Shown: in pieces, positions 16,901-24,978 of the stretch
Layout of the letters: the number at the start of each line of letters is the position of its first letter
How positions within the stretch are numbered: position 1 is the first letter of the stretch
Source of the DNA: a virus
DNA: 37,651 nucleotides
Virus record (IMG/VR): IMGVR_UViG_3300042691_023371
Span: 1 to 37,651 of that record
Reading direction: 5' to 3' (one strand)
Translations under genes and position numbers: made by a program
Notes under the pieces: model-generated
What the model was told of the DNA's origin: nothing
Seen by the model: the letters and a program-made list of their open reading frames with translations, nothing else
Database searches by the model: none

Positions 16901-19075
16901 CACGGTTACGGTCGGCGGGCCGAAAATCGTGCCGGGAGTCAAGAAGGCGGCGGCACTACCAGCGGTGTCTGCGGCATTGGCTTGGAAGTAGAAATCGGTG
17001 TAGGTCGAGCCGAATGACGAGCGACGCGAGCCGCCGCCGTAGTTCCGGTATTTCTGCGACTCTGCCGGGCCTGACGCAGTCCATGCGGTCGATCGCCCGA
17101 TTTCCTCAATCTGGTAATCGTATGCGTTGTATTGCTCGAAGCGGATGGCGAACGCCGTGCCGGCCTCCATCTGCGAACCAGGGTTGACCATCTGGCACGT
17201 TAGGGAGGCGAGGTTAACAGTTGGGTCGAGAGGCGATGCTCGGAAGTCTGTGATTGGCCGCGGTGTCAAAAAGCCAACGGCGAATCCCTCCGCGTACCAC
17301 CGCGTATAGGTGTCCTGGTTATTGCTATGGAGCGACTCGAAGTTTCCGCTTGCGGTGGCGAGGCGGTCTTGCCCGCTATGGGGAGGCCACCTTTTGTTGT
17401 AGTCGTTCTGGTTAGATGCTGGTGCGGTGTTATTGACGAGCCAGGTGTCTGGGCAATAGGACAAATACACGCGGACGGTCGGAAACACCGTCTTGTTGGA
17501 CTGCGAATACGATGAGCCGTCATCCTTTTTCGTGGGACGAAGCGGAACGTCGATGTACGGGTACTTCACGTTGCTGACGGTGACGAACTGAACGGGAGAC
17601 GAGAATGTCTGCCAGTTCGCTTCATTCGCCATCGAGGCGGCATTGCATGGGCCGATCAGCATCTTGTAAGAGACGCTGGAGTAGTCGGGGAAGTAATACG
17701 CTCCCCAGTTCTGGATGGTCTTGTTGTTGCCCAGCCAATCGTCAGGCGTAATACCCTTGATCCTGACTTGGCTCTTTGCAAAACGCCATGTGTTGGGGCT
17801 GAATCCCAGACCCCAAAAAGCATCTTTATTCGCAGTACCCCAATAAGTAAACCGGCCGGCGATGCCATCATCCGCTGGCGATGCCGTGTTGGAGTAGTAC
17901 GATCCTGCCCCACCAGTACCGGAGGTATCCCAGTTCACCCGCTTCGACTGATAATAAGCCGCCGCCCCAGACAGGGTCGTTGACACACGGTTGTCGGGAG
18001 TCTGGAACGACGCCCAGGATGGATATGCGGCCCCCACCTTGTACGCCGACGAGGCCGCGGAAAACTCGATCTTGGCGTATGCGTCTTTCCCAGCGGCTGG
18101 AGCAACCGCCGTTAGCGGGACGAGGGCAGTGTATCTACCGGTGACTTCGTTGAAGGTAGTCAACGCCCTCTTAACGTCGCCACCAATAGCCTCACGGTAC
18201 GCAATGGTGACACTGCCGCTTGCCGACACGCCGTACTGGTGCGTTGTGGTGAGCGTGCCGTTAGTGATTGTCGCGCCAGACCCAGCGTTGTAGGTCGTGG
18301 GAGCGGTTGATTCCTTGTAGCCATAGACCGCAGGGTCAACCACAACCGTGCCGACGGCGAAGAAGCCCGTCCCGATTTGTTCGTTGCTGACCGTGAGGGT
18401 TGGCACCGATCGGAAGTTCGAGCCACCGTCAACAACGTCGATGGCGACGATCGCCCCGGCTTGCACCACTGCCCGCAGGGAAGCGTTGCGGTCGGGATTG
18501 CCATCGCTCACCGTGATGACCGGAGGGGTGTAGTAGGACGTTCCGCTGCTAAGAACGTCTACCCGCTCGATGAACCACCCGTCACCAACTGGAGACACAG
18601 ACGGTGCGACAGTCGGGGCCGGCATCCCGAAGTCAATCGACTTGTCGCTGATTTCGTAGCGGAACGTCTGCGGCGTGATGCCGCCGCCGAAGAAGGCGTA
18701 GATATGCCCAAACCGATCCTGGCAGATGGACGGGCGAGTCTCTTTCGTGCCTGCCGTCTTGAAAATCTCGCTGTTTGACCAGGACGAGCCGGAGTAGGTG
18801 AGGTGTTCGAGAGTCACATACTGATTCGTGGAAGCACCGTCGCCGAAGGTGAGGCGACACGAAATGAGGCGATCGTTGGCACTCTTGCCGTCCGTTGCCC
18901 GGTAGAGCGACAGCATCGCCCCGGCAGTGCCTTGGTAGACCAGGGACATTCCAGGCCGTGGGGTCAACTGCCCAGGCTTTCGCACCTGGAGGTTGTTCTG
19001 ATCGACGGCACCACCGGGAGGAACCGAATACGGCGAGGCTGCCGTGACTAAGCCAACCCACTTCTCAATGTTCAT
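13979..19075 (-). CDS. Tail nozzle (T7 gp12-like tail tubular protein B), unusually large, 1698 aa
   Basis: ATG at 19075 overlaps the stop of the adaptor gene (ATGA). The N-terminus (MNIEKWVGLVTAASPYSVPPGGAVDQNN) and the segment near residues 1205-1240 (AVAWQDRLWYGVST...VFFSEYDEFE), with DQIYAADERGVYRVTKNGDV downstream, have the look of the propeller blades of podovirus nozzle proteins. Nozzles of this family are about 800 residues, so this one is roughly double. The extra length includes Gly/Tyr/Pro repeats of the type SGxxYxxxPxxxxxGGG at about 178, 222, 795 and 1452, plus Thr/Ala-rich beta segments around 960-1060. Gene order (adaptor then nozzle, overlapping) supports the call. The inserts may decorate the outside of the short tail and carry host-contact functions. 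Homology is by pattern; a structural prediction would settle it. Confidence 0.78.
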   Translation of the reverse strand: MNIEKWVGLVTAASPYSVPPGGAVDQNNLQVRKPGQLTPRPGMSLVYQGTAGAMLSLYRATDGKSANDRLISCRLTFGDGASTNQYVTLEHLTYSGSSWSNSEIFKTAGTKETRPSICQDRFGHIYAFFGGGITPQTFRYEISDKSIDFGMPAPTVAPSVSPVGDGWFIERVDVLSSGTSYYTPPVITVSDGNPDRNASLRAVVQAGAIVAIDVVDGGSNFRSVPTLTVSNEQIGTGFFAVGTVVVDPAVYGYKESTAPTTYNAGSGATITNGTLTTTHQYGVSASGSVTIAYREAIGGDVKRALTTFNEVTGRYTALVPLTAVAPAAGKDAYAKIEFSAASSAYKVGAAYPSWASFQTPDNRVSTTLSGAAAYYQSKRVNWDTSGTGGAGSYYSNTASPADDGIAGRFTYWGTANKDAFWGLGFSPNTWRFAKSQVRIKGITPDDWLGNNKTIQNWGAYYFPDYSSVSYKMLIGPCNAASMANEANWQTFSSPVQFVTVSNVKYPYIDVPLRPTKKDDGSSYSQSNKTVFPTVRVYLSYCPDTWLVNNTAPASNQNDYNKRWPPHSGQDRLATASGNFESLHSNNQDTYTRWYAEGFAVGFLTPRPITDFRASPLDPTVNLASLTCQMVNPGSQMEAGTAFAIRFEQYNAYDYQIEEIGRSTAWTASGPAESQKYRNYGGGSRRSSFGSTYTDFYFQANAADTAGSAAAFLTPGTIFGPPTVTVFGSGWTAANQMSQVYFPTRSVSAAASNPASWTSGANDQRRYDFATEVIVPASPQKTIGTLELISGGQNYHREPTILFRGGGGYGLKVQSTQEGGKIKSLAIIDGGDGFSGSTSLYTDVQPAKLMPILRGTMRGKYRCAYRLADYSETAIVPANITTVRGSTTATLSFVDSANTATYLAKIKPGMQLTWRGNAPFNLFVTSLANQTLINVPTLDGISVGTSITDFPSGTLGAGGRFVASLIQPATTTAAAATTNTTTLTVASNTGIQVGMSVRGTGIPDNTIVQAIAANTLTLTAQATVANAASLTFGPSITISAGNPAIAASNLALANQLRFGESSIDHLVKIVSISGNQVTLATPANQTGTGPVRVRDMTKRITYSDFSPIVDVDADANGSGRASQLVWSLSGVTPPDRAQFVEFFRTSADQSLVFYRLDMYGRVENGSIVIYGTDGISDEELFDPDRPAYASLPVVLPNGGLNAYRFGTARNDMAVAVAWQDRLWYGVSTSGKDQNTVFFSEYDEFESCPDTNELPIQGNLRTTDYVTALIPFGSVLIAMQTAHSYTINFNTDPSVDAVVTLASHRGCLSQSCWDIFDDQIYAADERGVYRVTKNGDVESLSEPVRDWFDEGRIWLGNPNMLHLRIDPKTAILRFFAMTGSAVGYPNVTLCYHITNKAWWTESWPNSLTCSCDYKSPATSTTETIYGAFDGNVYQFSGLTDVAYRDAASVTITNPGSGYTTPPSIATNTASSGGSGSGARFRGVVQDGKLVDVIILRGGWNYGTTSDDGTFNEAFGLTITGGGGAGAAATAYARPPSTGVDANTELPILARTTVPWNMRTGPMPLVDDNTRGGDAQIDRSVTVTYRPTETSTTLVLREYFNNSANARNNAMQRDRGTGFIHKTPGARTTLDMASAQLPGGFATGLAVARFAGRSLSDMASSDKHIAIELACDAVPANDGDPTPSATLLYAVEVKGVADGSQ

Positions 19076-20214
19076 AGGGTGTCCGGTAGTTGTGCAGACT
19101 TCCAGCCCATAGAGCGGAAGGTCGGGAAGTCGAGATGCCGCGGGCGGCCAGACATTGGCGAGACAACGTCGGCTTCCATCGCCAATCGCAAATCACGGTT
19201 GAAGAGAGCGACGGCGTCCTTCGCACTGCGGCCGGCCAACCTGGCGTACCACATTTCCGCCGCGGACAGGATTGCCGTATACATCTGCGGCGAACAGTCG
19301 ATGAGGTCAGAAATGGCGTACTTGACGCCTGCCACTGTGGTGCCGGAGTCGGCAAGCGTCAGGGCGTTCGTGGCAGACCGGGCTGCGATGAGCCGCTCTT
19401 GCTGGTACGCCGTCAGCGATCCGAGGGGGTCGGCATCGGCGGTGGCTGACCCAAATCGAATCACGCTACCAACGCATTGAGTCGGGAAGTCGGTGCCTGT
19501 TCCTGTGACTGCGGTGCCGTTTACGGACACAGTCCCTTGGCGGCAAATCTGCTCATAGCCCATCAGCCGAATGTCTGACGGCCGATAGCGGTAGGTGTAG
19601 TGCAGCACCGTGCCACCGATCGGAACGCCAACGAATCGAATCTGGTAGCGATCTGGTGCAGTATCTGACCGCATTATGGTGTAGTAGTACGGCTCTCCCG
19701 CCCCCCGCGTGTTGATTTCCAGCCGCTGCCACTCCTGCGGCGACAGGAAGCAGTGCAGCGTGCCAACGACATTGCTGACCAGCGCGTCGATGTCCTTGAG
19801 TTCCAGCGGCAAATCGTAGAACGTCTGGCACCTGACCGTCACTGGCGTGGCTGCCGCCTTCGAGGTCGAGGCGGGGCGATCCACCGTGATGACGTTGCCG
19901 GCCTTCGAGACAACCCGAATAGCAAGGTCGAAGTAGCCGGGGTCAACGTAGACGAGCCGCCCAACCTCGAACCCCGTGGCGTTTGCAACCGTGATGGTGT
20001 ATTGCCCGGCGACAATCCCCGTTGAGGTAACGGTGGTTGTAACCTCGTTGGTCGTGATGCTTCCCGTCTTGGTGTGCCAGAGCCAATCGCGAACCTGGAG
20101 TACCTCGCGGACGCCGTGGAGGACGGCACCGCGGATGGCGTGATGCTCGCCGTCCTGCGCGCCGCCGCCCGTGGTGGTCAATAGGTGGTAAACAACGTCT
20201 TGGGCGCAGAACAT
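19072..20214 (-). CDS. Tail-tube adaptor (T7 gp11-like tail tubular protein A), 380 aa
   Basis: Starts at ATG 20214, directly at the stop of the upstream gene, and ends overlapping the nozzle ATG. The N-terminus is helical with a Trp-rich turn (VLQVRDWLWHTKTGS) typical of adaptor proteins, followed by beta-rich insertions (VTSTGIVAGQYTITVANATG; TVSVNGTAVTGTGTDFPTQC). It continues with FYDLPLELKDIDALV and YTYRYRPSDIRLMGY, and closes with helices (YTAILSAAEMWYARLAGRSA) that would pack on the portal. T7 gp11 is about 200 residues; this protein is longer because of a Thr/Gly-rich inserted beta domain around residues 45-125 and another near 225-300. It forms the ring between portal and nozzle. Identification rests on order and fold-like pattern. 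Confidence 0.75.
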   Translation of the reverse strand: MFCAQDVVYHLLTTTGGGAQDGEHHAIRGAVLHGVREVLQVRDWLWHTKTGSITTNEVTTTVTSTGIVAGQYTITVANATGFEVGRLVYVDPGYFDLAIRVVSKAGNVITVDRPASTSKAAATPVTVRCQTFYDLPLELKDIDALVSNVVGTLHCFLSPQEWQRLEINTRGAGEPYYYTIMRSDTAPDRYQIRFVGVPIGGTVLHYTYRYRPSDIRLMGYEQICRQGTVSVNGTAVTGTGTDFPTQCVGSVIRFGSATADADPLGSLTAYQQERLIAARSATNALTLADSGTTVAGVKYAISDLIDCSPQMYTAILSAAEMWYARLAGRSAKDAVALFNRDLRLAMEADVVSPMSGRPRHLDFPTFRSMGWKSAQLPDTL

Positions 20215-20757
20215 TTACTTGCTCGTTCGTTTCCAGGTTGGGGCGTATTTGTCGATGACGAGTTCTCGAATCTCGCCAGCCTTTTTGCCGGGGTGACGCT
20301 TTCGCTCAATAGCCGAGAGCCTCTTCATCGCCTGCGCTCCGATCGGCACTGACGGGGTCGGCGGCAACTCCACCCGCTTGTGCGTGACGGCTCCAGTGAC
20401 GTTGAGATTTCGCTCTGCGGCCACCTTTTTTATGTCCGCGGCCGAGTCGATCCAGGCAGCCGGATCGCGGTGCGCCCGCCCGTCCGCGAGGCTCGAACAG
20501 TAATACTTCCCGCTAATCGAGATTCCGGCGGCCTTTGCTTCCCTGACGATCCTTGACGCCATATCTGGTGCCATGTCGTTCAGCCACTCCCCGTTGTAAC
20601 GCCGCTCCATCAGCGTCCGGTCGGTTCCGCGCAGACCTGGGGGCTGTTGCAGCACCACCATTGCGGCCCACTTTTCCCCGTACTCCGATGACAATCTCTC
20701 GAACGTGGCAACCGCTTCGGCTCCCAGGATTCGGATTTCGCTTGGCACGACGCTCAT
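20215..20757 (-). CDS. Phage protein of unknown function (180 aa), start inside the endonuclease VII gene
   Basis: ATG at 20757 is preceded by GGTGA four bases upstream and by an in-frame TGA two codons upstream, so initiation here is independent. The product is soluble and mixed alpha/beta (FERLSSEYGEKWAAMVVLQQ; SGKYYCSSLADGRAHRDPAA; DIKKVAAERNLNVTGAV) with a basic C-terminus (TWKRTSK). I have seen similar 'SGKxYxSxLADxRGHxDPxAW' proteins near terminase/portal modules, without a known function. Its first 245 bp overlap the 3' part of the endonuclease VII frame in a different phase. It is followed directly (TAAATG junction) by the tail adaptor gene, suggesting a morphogenesis role. Confidence 0.7.
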   Translation of the reverse strand: MSVVPSEIRILGAEAVATFERLSSEYGEKWAAMVVLQQPPGLRGTDRTLMERRYNGEWLNDMAPDMASRIVREAKAAGISISGKYYCSSLADGRAHRDPAAWIDSAADIKKVAAERNLNVTGAVTHKRVELPPTPSVPIGAQAMKRLSAIERKRHPGKKAGEIRELVIDKYAPTWKRTSK

Positions 20758-21010
20758 ATTTCACCAAGTAGTCAACGGCCTTGGAAAGTTCTTTCAGCGA
20801 GTCGCCAAATATTGCAAGGCCGTAGTTGCAACGTCGGCACAGCCACCCGCGAATGTTATTACTGGCGTGGCAATGATCGACGCACTGCCCAGGCTGGCCG
20901 CATATCTGGCAAAGGCCGCCGCAATCATGTTGAAGTTTCTCCCATTGCCGGGTGGTCAGTCGGTATCGCGTCCAGAGGTTTGATCGCCGCTTACTCTCGG
21001 ACTTGCTCAC
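20513..21010 (-). CDS. Recombination endonuclease VII (T4 gp49-like Holliday-junction resolvase)
   Basis: Starts with GTG at 21010, overlapping the portal stop as GTGA. The domain is compact and canonical: LWTRYRLTTRQWEKLQHDCGG, CQICGQPGQC (C34, C37), VDHCHASNNIRGWLC (D45, H46, H48) and CRRCNYGLAIFGDS (C58, C61), then the helix ELSKAVDYLVKYE. The Cys pairs bind zinc, and the D-H in the His-Me finger is catalytic in this family. The enzyme cuts branched DNA so that it can be packaged. The recognisable domain ends near residue 86. The remaining 80 residues are Arg/Gly-rich, resemble an out-of-phase reading, and overlap the 180-residue gene. Either that tail is translated but unimportant, or a frameshift or sequence error exists. 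Family call is firm. Confidence 0.88.
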   Translation of the reverse strand: MSKSESKRRSNLWTRYRLTTRQWEKLQHDCGGLCQICGQPGQCVDHCHASNNIRGWLCRRCNYGLAIFGDSLKELSKAVDYLVKYERRAKRNPNPGSRSGCHVREIVIGVRGKVGRNGGAATAPRSARNRPDADGAALQRGVAERHGTRYGVKDRQGSKGRRNLD

Positions 21011-23001
21011 CCGGCTAACTCCGGCGGTAGTTGTTCAACCTCCCCCACCGGCGCGTCCTGGCCCGGCTCTGCGGGAGGGGTGGGCAGACCGGGCGGCGCG
21101 GCCGGCGGGGGAGGGATGAGGTAGGGGTCGGCATTGATATCGAGCGAAGTAGCCCAATCAGAGATGAGGCTATTGAAGGGCTGGACAAGTCCGCTCGAAG
21201 CCAGCGGTGCAAGGATCGGGGCGAGCGTCTGCACGGCGAGTGTCATTTGCTCGACGCGGCTTGCCTTGTTGGGTTTCCTCGCGCTGCCAGCCTCGACGCG
21301 GAATAAGAAGTCGCGGGAGAGGGATGCGAGGTCGCGTTTCGCAACGTGCCTTTCCCATGCAATGGCACCCATCGGCCCAAGAATGCTGGCAACGTCACCA
21401 GATTCGAGCAACCAGCGGGCGGCGAGAGCCTCGCGACGCGACAGAGCGGACATAGCATTTTCCAACTCGTTCGCCATGTTGTCGGGTCTGATACTCACGT
21501 TCTCCTGCTTGATCGTCGCCTCGGCGGCCGATCGGAACATGGAACGTGTGTAGCCCTGCACCAACTCTGTCAGGCCGGTGCGAATCGCGAACTGTTCGGC
21601 CACCGCGGTGAGAATGTCCCACAAGTCTTTCGTGACTTCCGGCATTCTGAAAACGCTAATAACGTCCTCAATCCGCCGGCCTAGCAGTTCCGCCAACTCG
21701 ACTACCTTGAATCCTCCCTCACTGGGCGCGAGGAGTTGATCCTTGAGTTCCTGGTCGGCGGCCTTCTGTACGGCGAGGATGGTTTCGCACGAAGTCGCAA
21801 CGCGGCTGGCGAGGAAACTCATTCCCCAGTTCAGCATTCGCAACTCCCCGATTGCGGGTTTGATATGGCTGATCGGCCATGCGTAACCGGGTTTGGTATG
21901 GAATGCCAGCGGGGTGAAAGGCCAGCCGTTCGGTTCAACGTAGTACGGAACGGGCCATGCCGTCCGTACCAGGAGACTCTGGGGCAGCCCGGTCTGCGGA
22001 TCGACCTCTTCCTCCATTACAGCGGGAGGCATATTCAAGGGGTACTCGACCCCTTCGCAGATGACGAGGTAAACGTATTTACCAACCGCGTCAAAAATCC
22101 CCTTCGACTCTTTCGGGGCGTCCTTGAATCGGTCGCCCAACCCACACTTCGACCACACTTTGTAATAGGTGACTAGCCGCTGGGTCTGGCCGGGCTTGCG
22201 CTTGTTCGTCCGCGGCTCGTTGTCAGCCTTGATTTCGGCGTTGCCGTCCAGGTGCTTTTCCAGGTCGCCCTCTGGAATCTGAAACTGAGCGGCAACCTCT
22301 TCGAGCGGGCGAATGCAGCGGCGAGCGCACCACTGCATATCGTCCATGTTGTCGAAGTCGGGGTCGATTAGTAAGTTGTCAACCGTATCGTAAAACGAGC
22401 CTACAACCCGCACCGGTTCGCCTGGGGCATCGAGCGTAACGAGTTCAGTCCAGAGCGTACCCATCCCCTTCATCAACGCCTCGTCAACCATCTTGCGAGA
22501 CTGACGCTTCAAGTCCAGGTGGTCGGGCGTGAAGTTGAGGTAGGCTTCGATCAACTGCCGCGAGATTTCGCGGCTCATCCGTCCCTCGGCGTCTTGCTGG
22601 GCGAGAGCCATCAGTTCTTGCTGCTCTGGCCCCATCATCGACATATCCTGCGGAAGCCCATACGCTTCGGCAGGGAGGTCTGGCTGTTGAGTCAGTGTTA
22701 CAGTGCGAACCGGATTCCTGTGATAAATGACACTTCCAAAGGTGTCGATGAGTTCAAACACCTTGTTAACCTGCATTCTGAATGCGGGCGGCGCAATGCT
22801 GGTGTTGTAACCCTTCTCACCCCTGGAGTAAGAGTTCGACCACATGGAGTTGTGGTCGGAATCGTAGAACATCGCAGCCTCTTTGCCGTCATCGGCAAAT
22901 GGCTTCTTATATTTCAGCGCAGCCTCGAACTTCTTAGTCCAGGTGCGAACGAGTTGCCGGAGAGGGTTACTTTCCGGCAGGCTTGGCGTTCTGGTTTCCA
23001 T
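21007..23001 (-). CDS. Portal protein (664 aa)
   Basis: ATG at 23001 overlaps the upstream 102-residue gene by 35 bp. The product follows the plan of podovirus-type portals: helical N-terminus (VRTWTKKFEAALKYKKPFAD), wing region (DTVDNLLIDPDFDNMDDMQW; QRLVTYYKVWSKCGLGDRF), the PYYVEPNGWPFTPLAFHTKP segment, the long stem/clip helices (AIRTGLTELVQGYTRSMFRS; ATIKQENVSIRPDNMANELE), and a Pro-rich C-terminal tail (LIPPPPAAPPGLPTPPAEPG) that may line the barrel or interact with scaffold. The dodecameric portal is the DNA entry ring and docks the terminase. Position right after large terminase plus one small gene is standard, and length is normal. Confident on pattern and neighbours. Confidence 0.88.
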   Translation of the reverse strand: METRTPSLPESNPLRQLVRTWTKKFEAALKYKKPFADDGKEAAMFYDSDHNSMWSNSYSRGEKGYNTSIAPPAFRMQVNKVFELIDTFGSVIYHRNPVRTVTLTQQPDLPAEAYGLPQDMSMMGPEQQELMALAQQDAEGRMSREISRQLIEAYLNFTPDHLDLKRQSRKMVDEALMKGMGTLWTELVTLDAPGEPVRVVGSFYDTVDNLLIDPDFDNMDDMQWCARRCIRPLEEVAAQFQIPEGDLEKHLDGNAEIKADNEPRTNKRKPGQTQRLVTYYKVWSKCGLGDRFKDAPKESKGIFDAVGKYVYLVICEGVEYPLNMPPAVMEEEVDPQTGLPQSLLVRTAWPVPYYVEPNGWPFTPLAFHTKPGYAWPISHIKPAIGELRMLNWGMSFLASRVATSCETILAVQKAADQELKDQLLAPSEGGFKVVELAELLGRRIEDVISVFRMPEVTKDLWDILTAVAEQFAIRTGLTELVQGYTRSMFRSAAEATIKQENVSIRPDNMANELENAMSALSRREALAARWLLESGDVASILGPMGAIAWERHVAKRDLASLSRDFLFRVEAGSARKPNKASRVEQMTLAVQTLAPILAPLASSGLVQPFNSLISDWATSLDINADPYLIPPPPAAPPGLPTPPAEPGQDAPVGEVEQLPPELAG

Positions 23002-23275
23002 GCTTCGCTAGTTCTTGGAGTTGCTTCGTGATAGGGGCGTAATCCCAGCAACCAAACTCATGCCAGCCGGGGTTTTCGAGAAGGGCAGGATCGTCCTTGT
23101 GGTGGACGCTGGTTTTGTAAACGAACCCACCCAGCGAAAACGCGAGAAGGTTAATCGCAGACTCGCCACGATCGTCCTGCACCCACCCCAGCACCGGAGT
23201 GGAGAAGTTGCTGATATCGTGCGAGAAAAGTACCAAGTCGCCTGGGCGGGGTTTCGGCATTACAAAATCTGGCAT
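22967..23275 (-). CDS. Small SH3-like phage protein between terminase and portal (102 aa)
   Basis: ATG at 23275 overlaps the stop of the large terminase (TAATG). The sequence (PKPRPGDLVLFSHDISNFST; VLGWVQDDRGESAINLLAFS; VYKTSVHHKDDPALLENPGW; FGCWDYAP) matches a small family I know from many phages at exactly this place: R-P-G-D-x-V-L, then beta strands, then VxHxxDP and a G-x-W-D ending. Function is not established; an SH3-like barrel that assists portal or terminase assembly is a guess. The C-terminus (ELAKHGNQNAKPAGK) overlaps the portal start. Confidence 0.75.
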   Translation of the reverse strand: MPDFVMPKPRPGDLVLFSHDISNFSTPVLGWVQDDRGESAINLLAFSLGGFVYKTSVHHKDDPALLENPGWHEFGCWDYAPITKQLQELAKHGNQNAKPAGK

Positions 23276-24978
23276 TAGTTGATTCCTCCTTGTGGGCCTA
23301 GATTAACATAAGCCCGGCCATCCTCACCTAGTCGCTTTTTCCGTTTTTCCATCCATTTGATCCACCAAGGATCGACTTGGTCGCGGATGGGCGGCTTGTG
23401 ATAAGAGGGGCGGTATGCCGCGAGGTATTCGAGGCACTGGCAAGCATGGACTTCACCGCGGGTATTGGGCTTGTCGGTAACAACCGCCACGCCGCTGATG
23501 TAGTTGGTGATTTTGCGATACCGCTTGATTTCCCTCTCCAGGTCGGTCGCAGCCCCGCGGAGGATGCGGATCGTCGGCGTCCCGCTTGGGCGGATATGGA
23601 GAGCCGTCCTGGTGGCTTCACAGCGGGCGATGATGTCATCGCAGCCGGCCAGGAATGACGATCCAGTGACTTCGGATCGCACCTTCCACTTCGTCAGTTG
23701 CTCGGTGTATTGCTCCACTGGCAGCCGGCCGGAGCCGATGTCGCGGAGCCGGCCACCGTGGGCGTCGATCAAGAATGCGTAGAAGTGGTCATTGCCCACC
23801 TTCTTGGCGAACTGCTCGCCAAATATCACGGCGTTGGCTTGCCGCAGATATAGCGAGTCATAGACCAACCAGAAGTCGCCCTCTGGAGGAACAGCCAGGA
23901 AGAGGCAGGCCGTGACGGCGTGGCCTGGGTCGATGACGGCGTAGCGGCACCAATCGGGAGGAACCTGACCGCCCGGCAAATCGGCCCGGTCAAACCCGTG
24001 GATCGCCATATCGAAGTTGGGGTAGACCAGCACCGAATCCACGGTGAAGTCGCCCTCGCTCCGCATTCGCAATACATCGTCACCCGATGCCGCCCATCGA
24101 GCGATGGAGAGGGCCTTCTCTTCGGGATTCAGATAAGGGTTATCCAAAAAGCGCAGGCGGAACAGACGAATCGAAGACCTGTCACCTAGTTCCGCCTCGC
24201 AAGCATCAGCCCGTTCTTTCAGCGATAGTAAGGCATTGTTGGTCGAATGCGGCATAGCCGACCACCGAAAGCGGCCCCGGCGGTCAACGATTCTCGCTTG
24301 TAGTTCGCCGATCCAACGCTCATCCTCCAAGTCCTCGTCCACATGGGCGACGTTACATTGGTAGCCCTGGACAGGTTCTGATTCGGACGAGAAGAAATGT
24401 ATCTCCCACCCGTTGGTCAATGTAATCTTCTGGCAGTAGCCGGCACTCTTGAGTAGCCAACTGACTTTCTTGACGAACCGCGGCGGAATGAGCGGCGGGG
24501 CGGGGCGGGCATCCGCGAGGCGATCCTTGTCGAGAATAGGATCGAAGGCCCGCCACTCTTGCGTCTCGGCGTCCTTGATGATCTTGAACGCCCCTTCTTT
24601 CATCAGAAGCGGGTAGCAGACCAAACCTAGATGCTTCCAATCTTTTCCAACAATAACAAGGATGCCGTTTTCCTTGGGGTATTTGTTATATGGGTCTTGC
24701 CCAGTTACCGCCCTCGCATCCTCAACAAAAGTGCAGAGGCTCTTGCCAGACCGATTCCCACCGATGACCAGGACTTCACTCGCCGTGCAGGCGTGGAACG
24801 CTTCCTGGTTCGGGTTGGGCCGGTAGAGTTTCAGAGCCTCGACCTTCCGCTCCCGCAACTCGTTCTGGAGGGATTTCAGTTCCTCCCTCTGGAACTGGGT
24901 CAGTTGCGGGCTGCCCGCCGGAATCGGTATCACCGGCGGTTTCAAGCCGGGGTGCCTTCTTCTTGGCTTTTTTGCCAT
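23275..24978 (-). CDS. terL: Terminase large subunit (packaging ATPase/nuclease)
   Basis: The ATG at 24978 is fixed by a very strong GGGGGAGGTGG five bases upstream. Residues 73-80 are the Walker A loop GGNRSGKS. VAHVDEDLE at about 210-217 is Walker B (D214, E215). The nuclease half shows AVIDPGHAVTACLF (D350) and FLIDAHGGRLRDIGSG (D405), the usual acidic residues of the RNase-H-like domain. Length (567) is typical. The enzyme docks on the portal, pumps DNA into the prohead and cuts it. The N-terminus is basic (MAKKPRRRHPGLKPP). Its first 68 codons overlap the 3' end of the upstream gene in another frame; the conserved YRPNPNQEAFHA segment lies within the overlap, so the terminase frame there is genuine. 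Confidence 0.95.
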   Translation of the reverse strand: MAKKPRRRHPGLKPPVIPIPAGSPQLTQFQREELKSLQNELRERKVEALKLYRPNPNQEAFHACTASEVLVIGGNRSGKSLCTFVEDARAVTGQDPYNKYPKENGILVIVGKDWKHLGLVCYPLLMKEGAFKIIKDAETQEWRAFDPILDKDRLADARPAPPLIPPRFVKKVSWLLKSAGYCQKITLTNGWEIHFFSSESEPVQGYQCNVAHVDEDLEDERWIGELQARIVDRRGRFRWSAMPHSTNNALLSLKERADACEAELGDRSSIRLFRLRFLDNPYLNPEEKALSIARWAASGDDVLRMRSEGDFTVDSVLVYPNFDMAIHGFDRADLPGGQVPPDWCRYAVIDPGHAVTACLFLAVPPEGDFWLVYDSLYLRQANAVIFGEQFAKKVGNDHFYAFLIDAHGGRLRDIGSGRLPVEQYTEQLTKWKVRSEVTGSSFLAGCDDIIARCEATRTALHIRPSGTPTIRILRGAATDLEREIKRYRKITNYISGVAVVTDKPNTRGEVHACQCLEYLAAYRPSYHKPPIRDQVDPWWIKWMEKRKKRLGEDGRAYVNLGPQGGIN

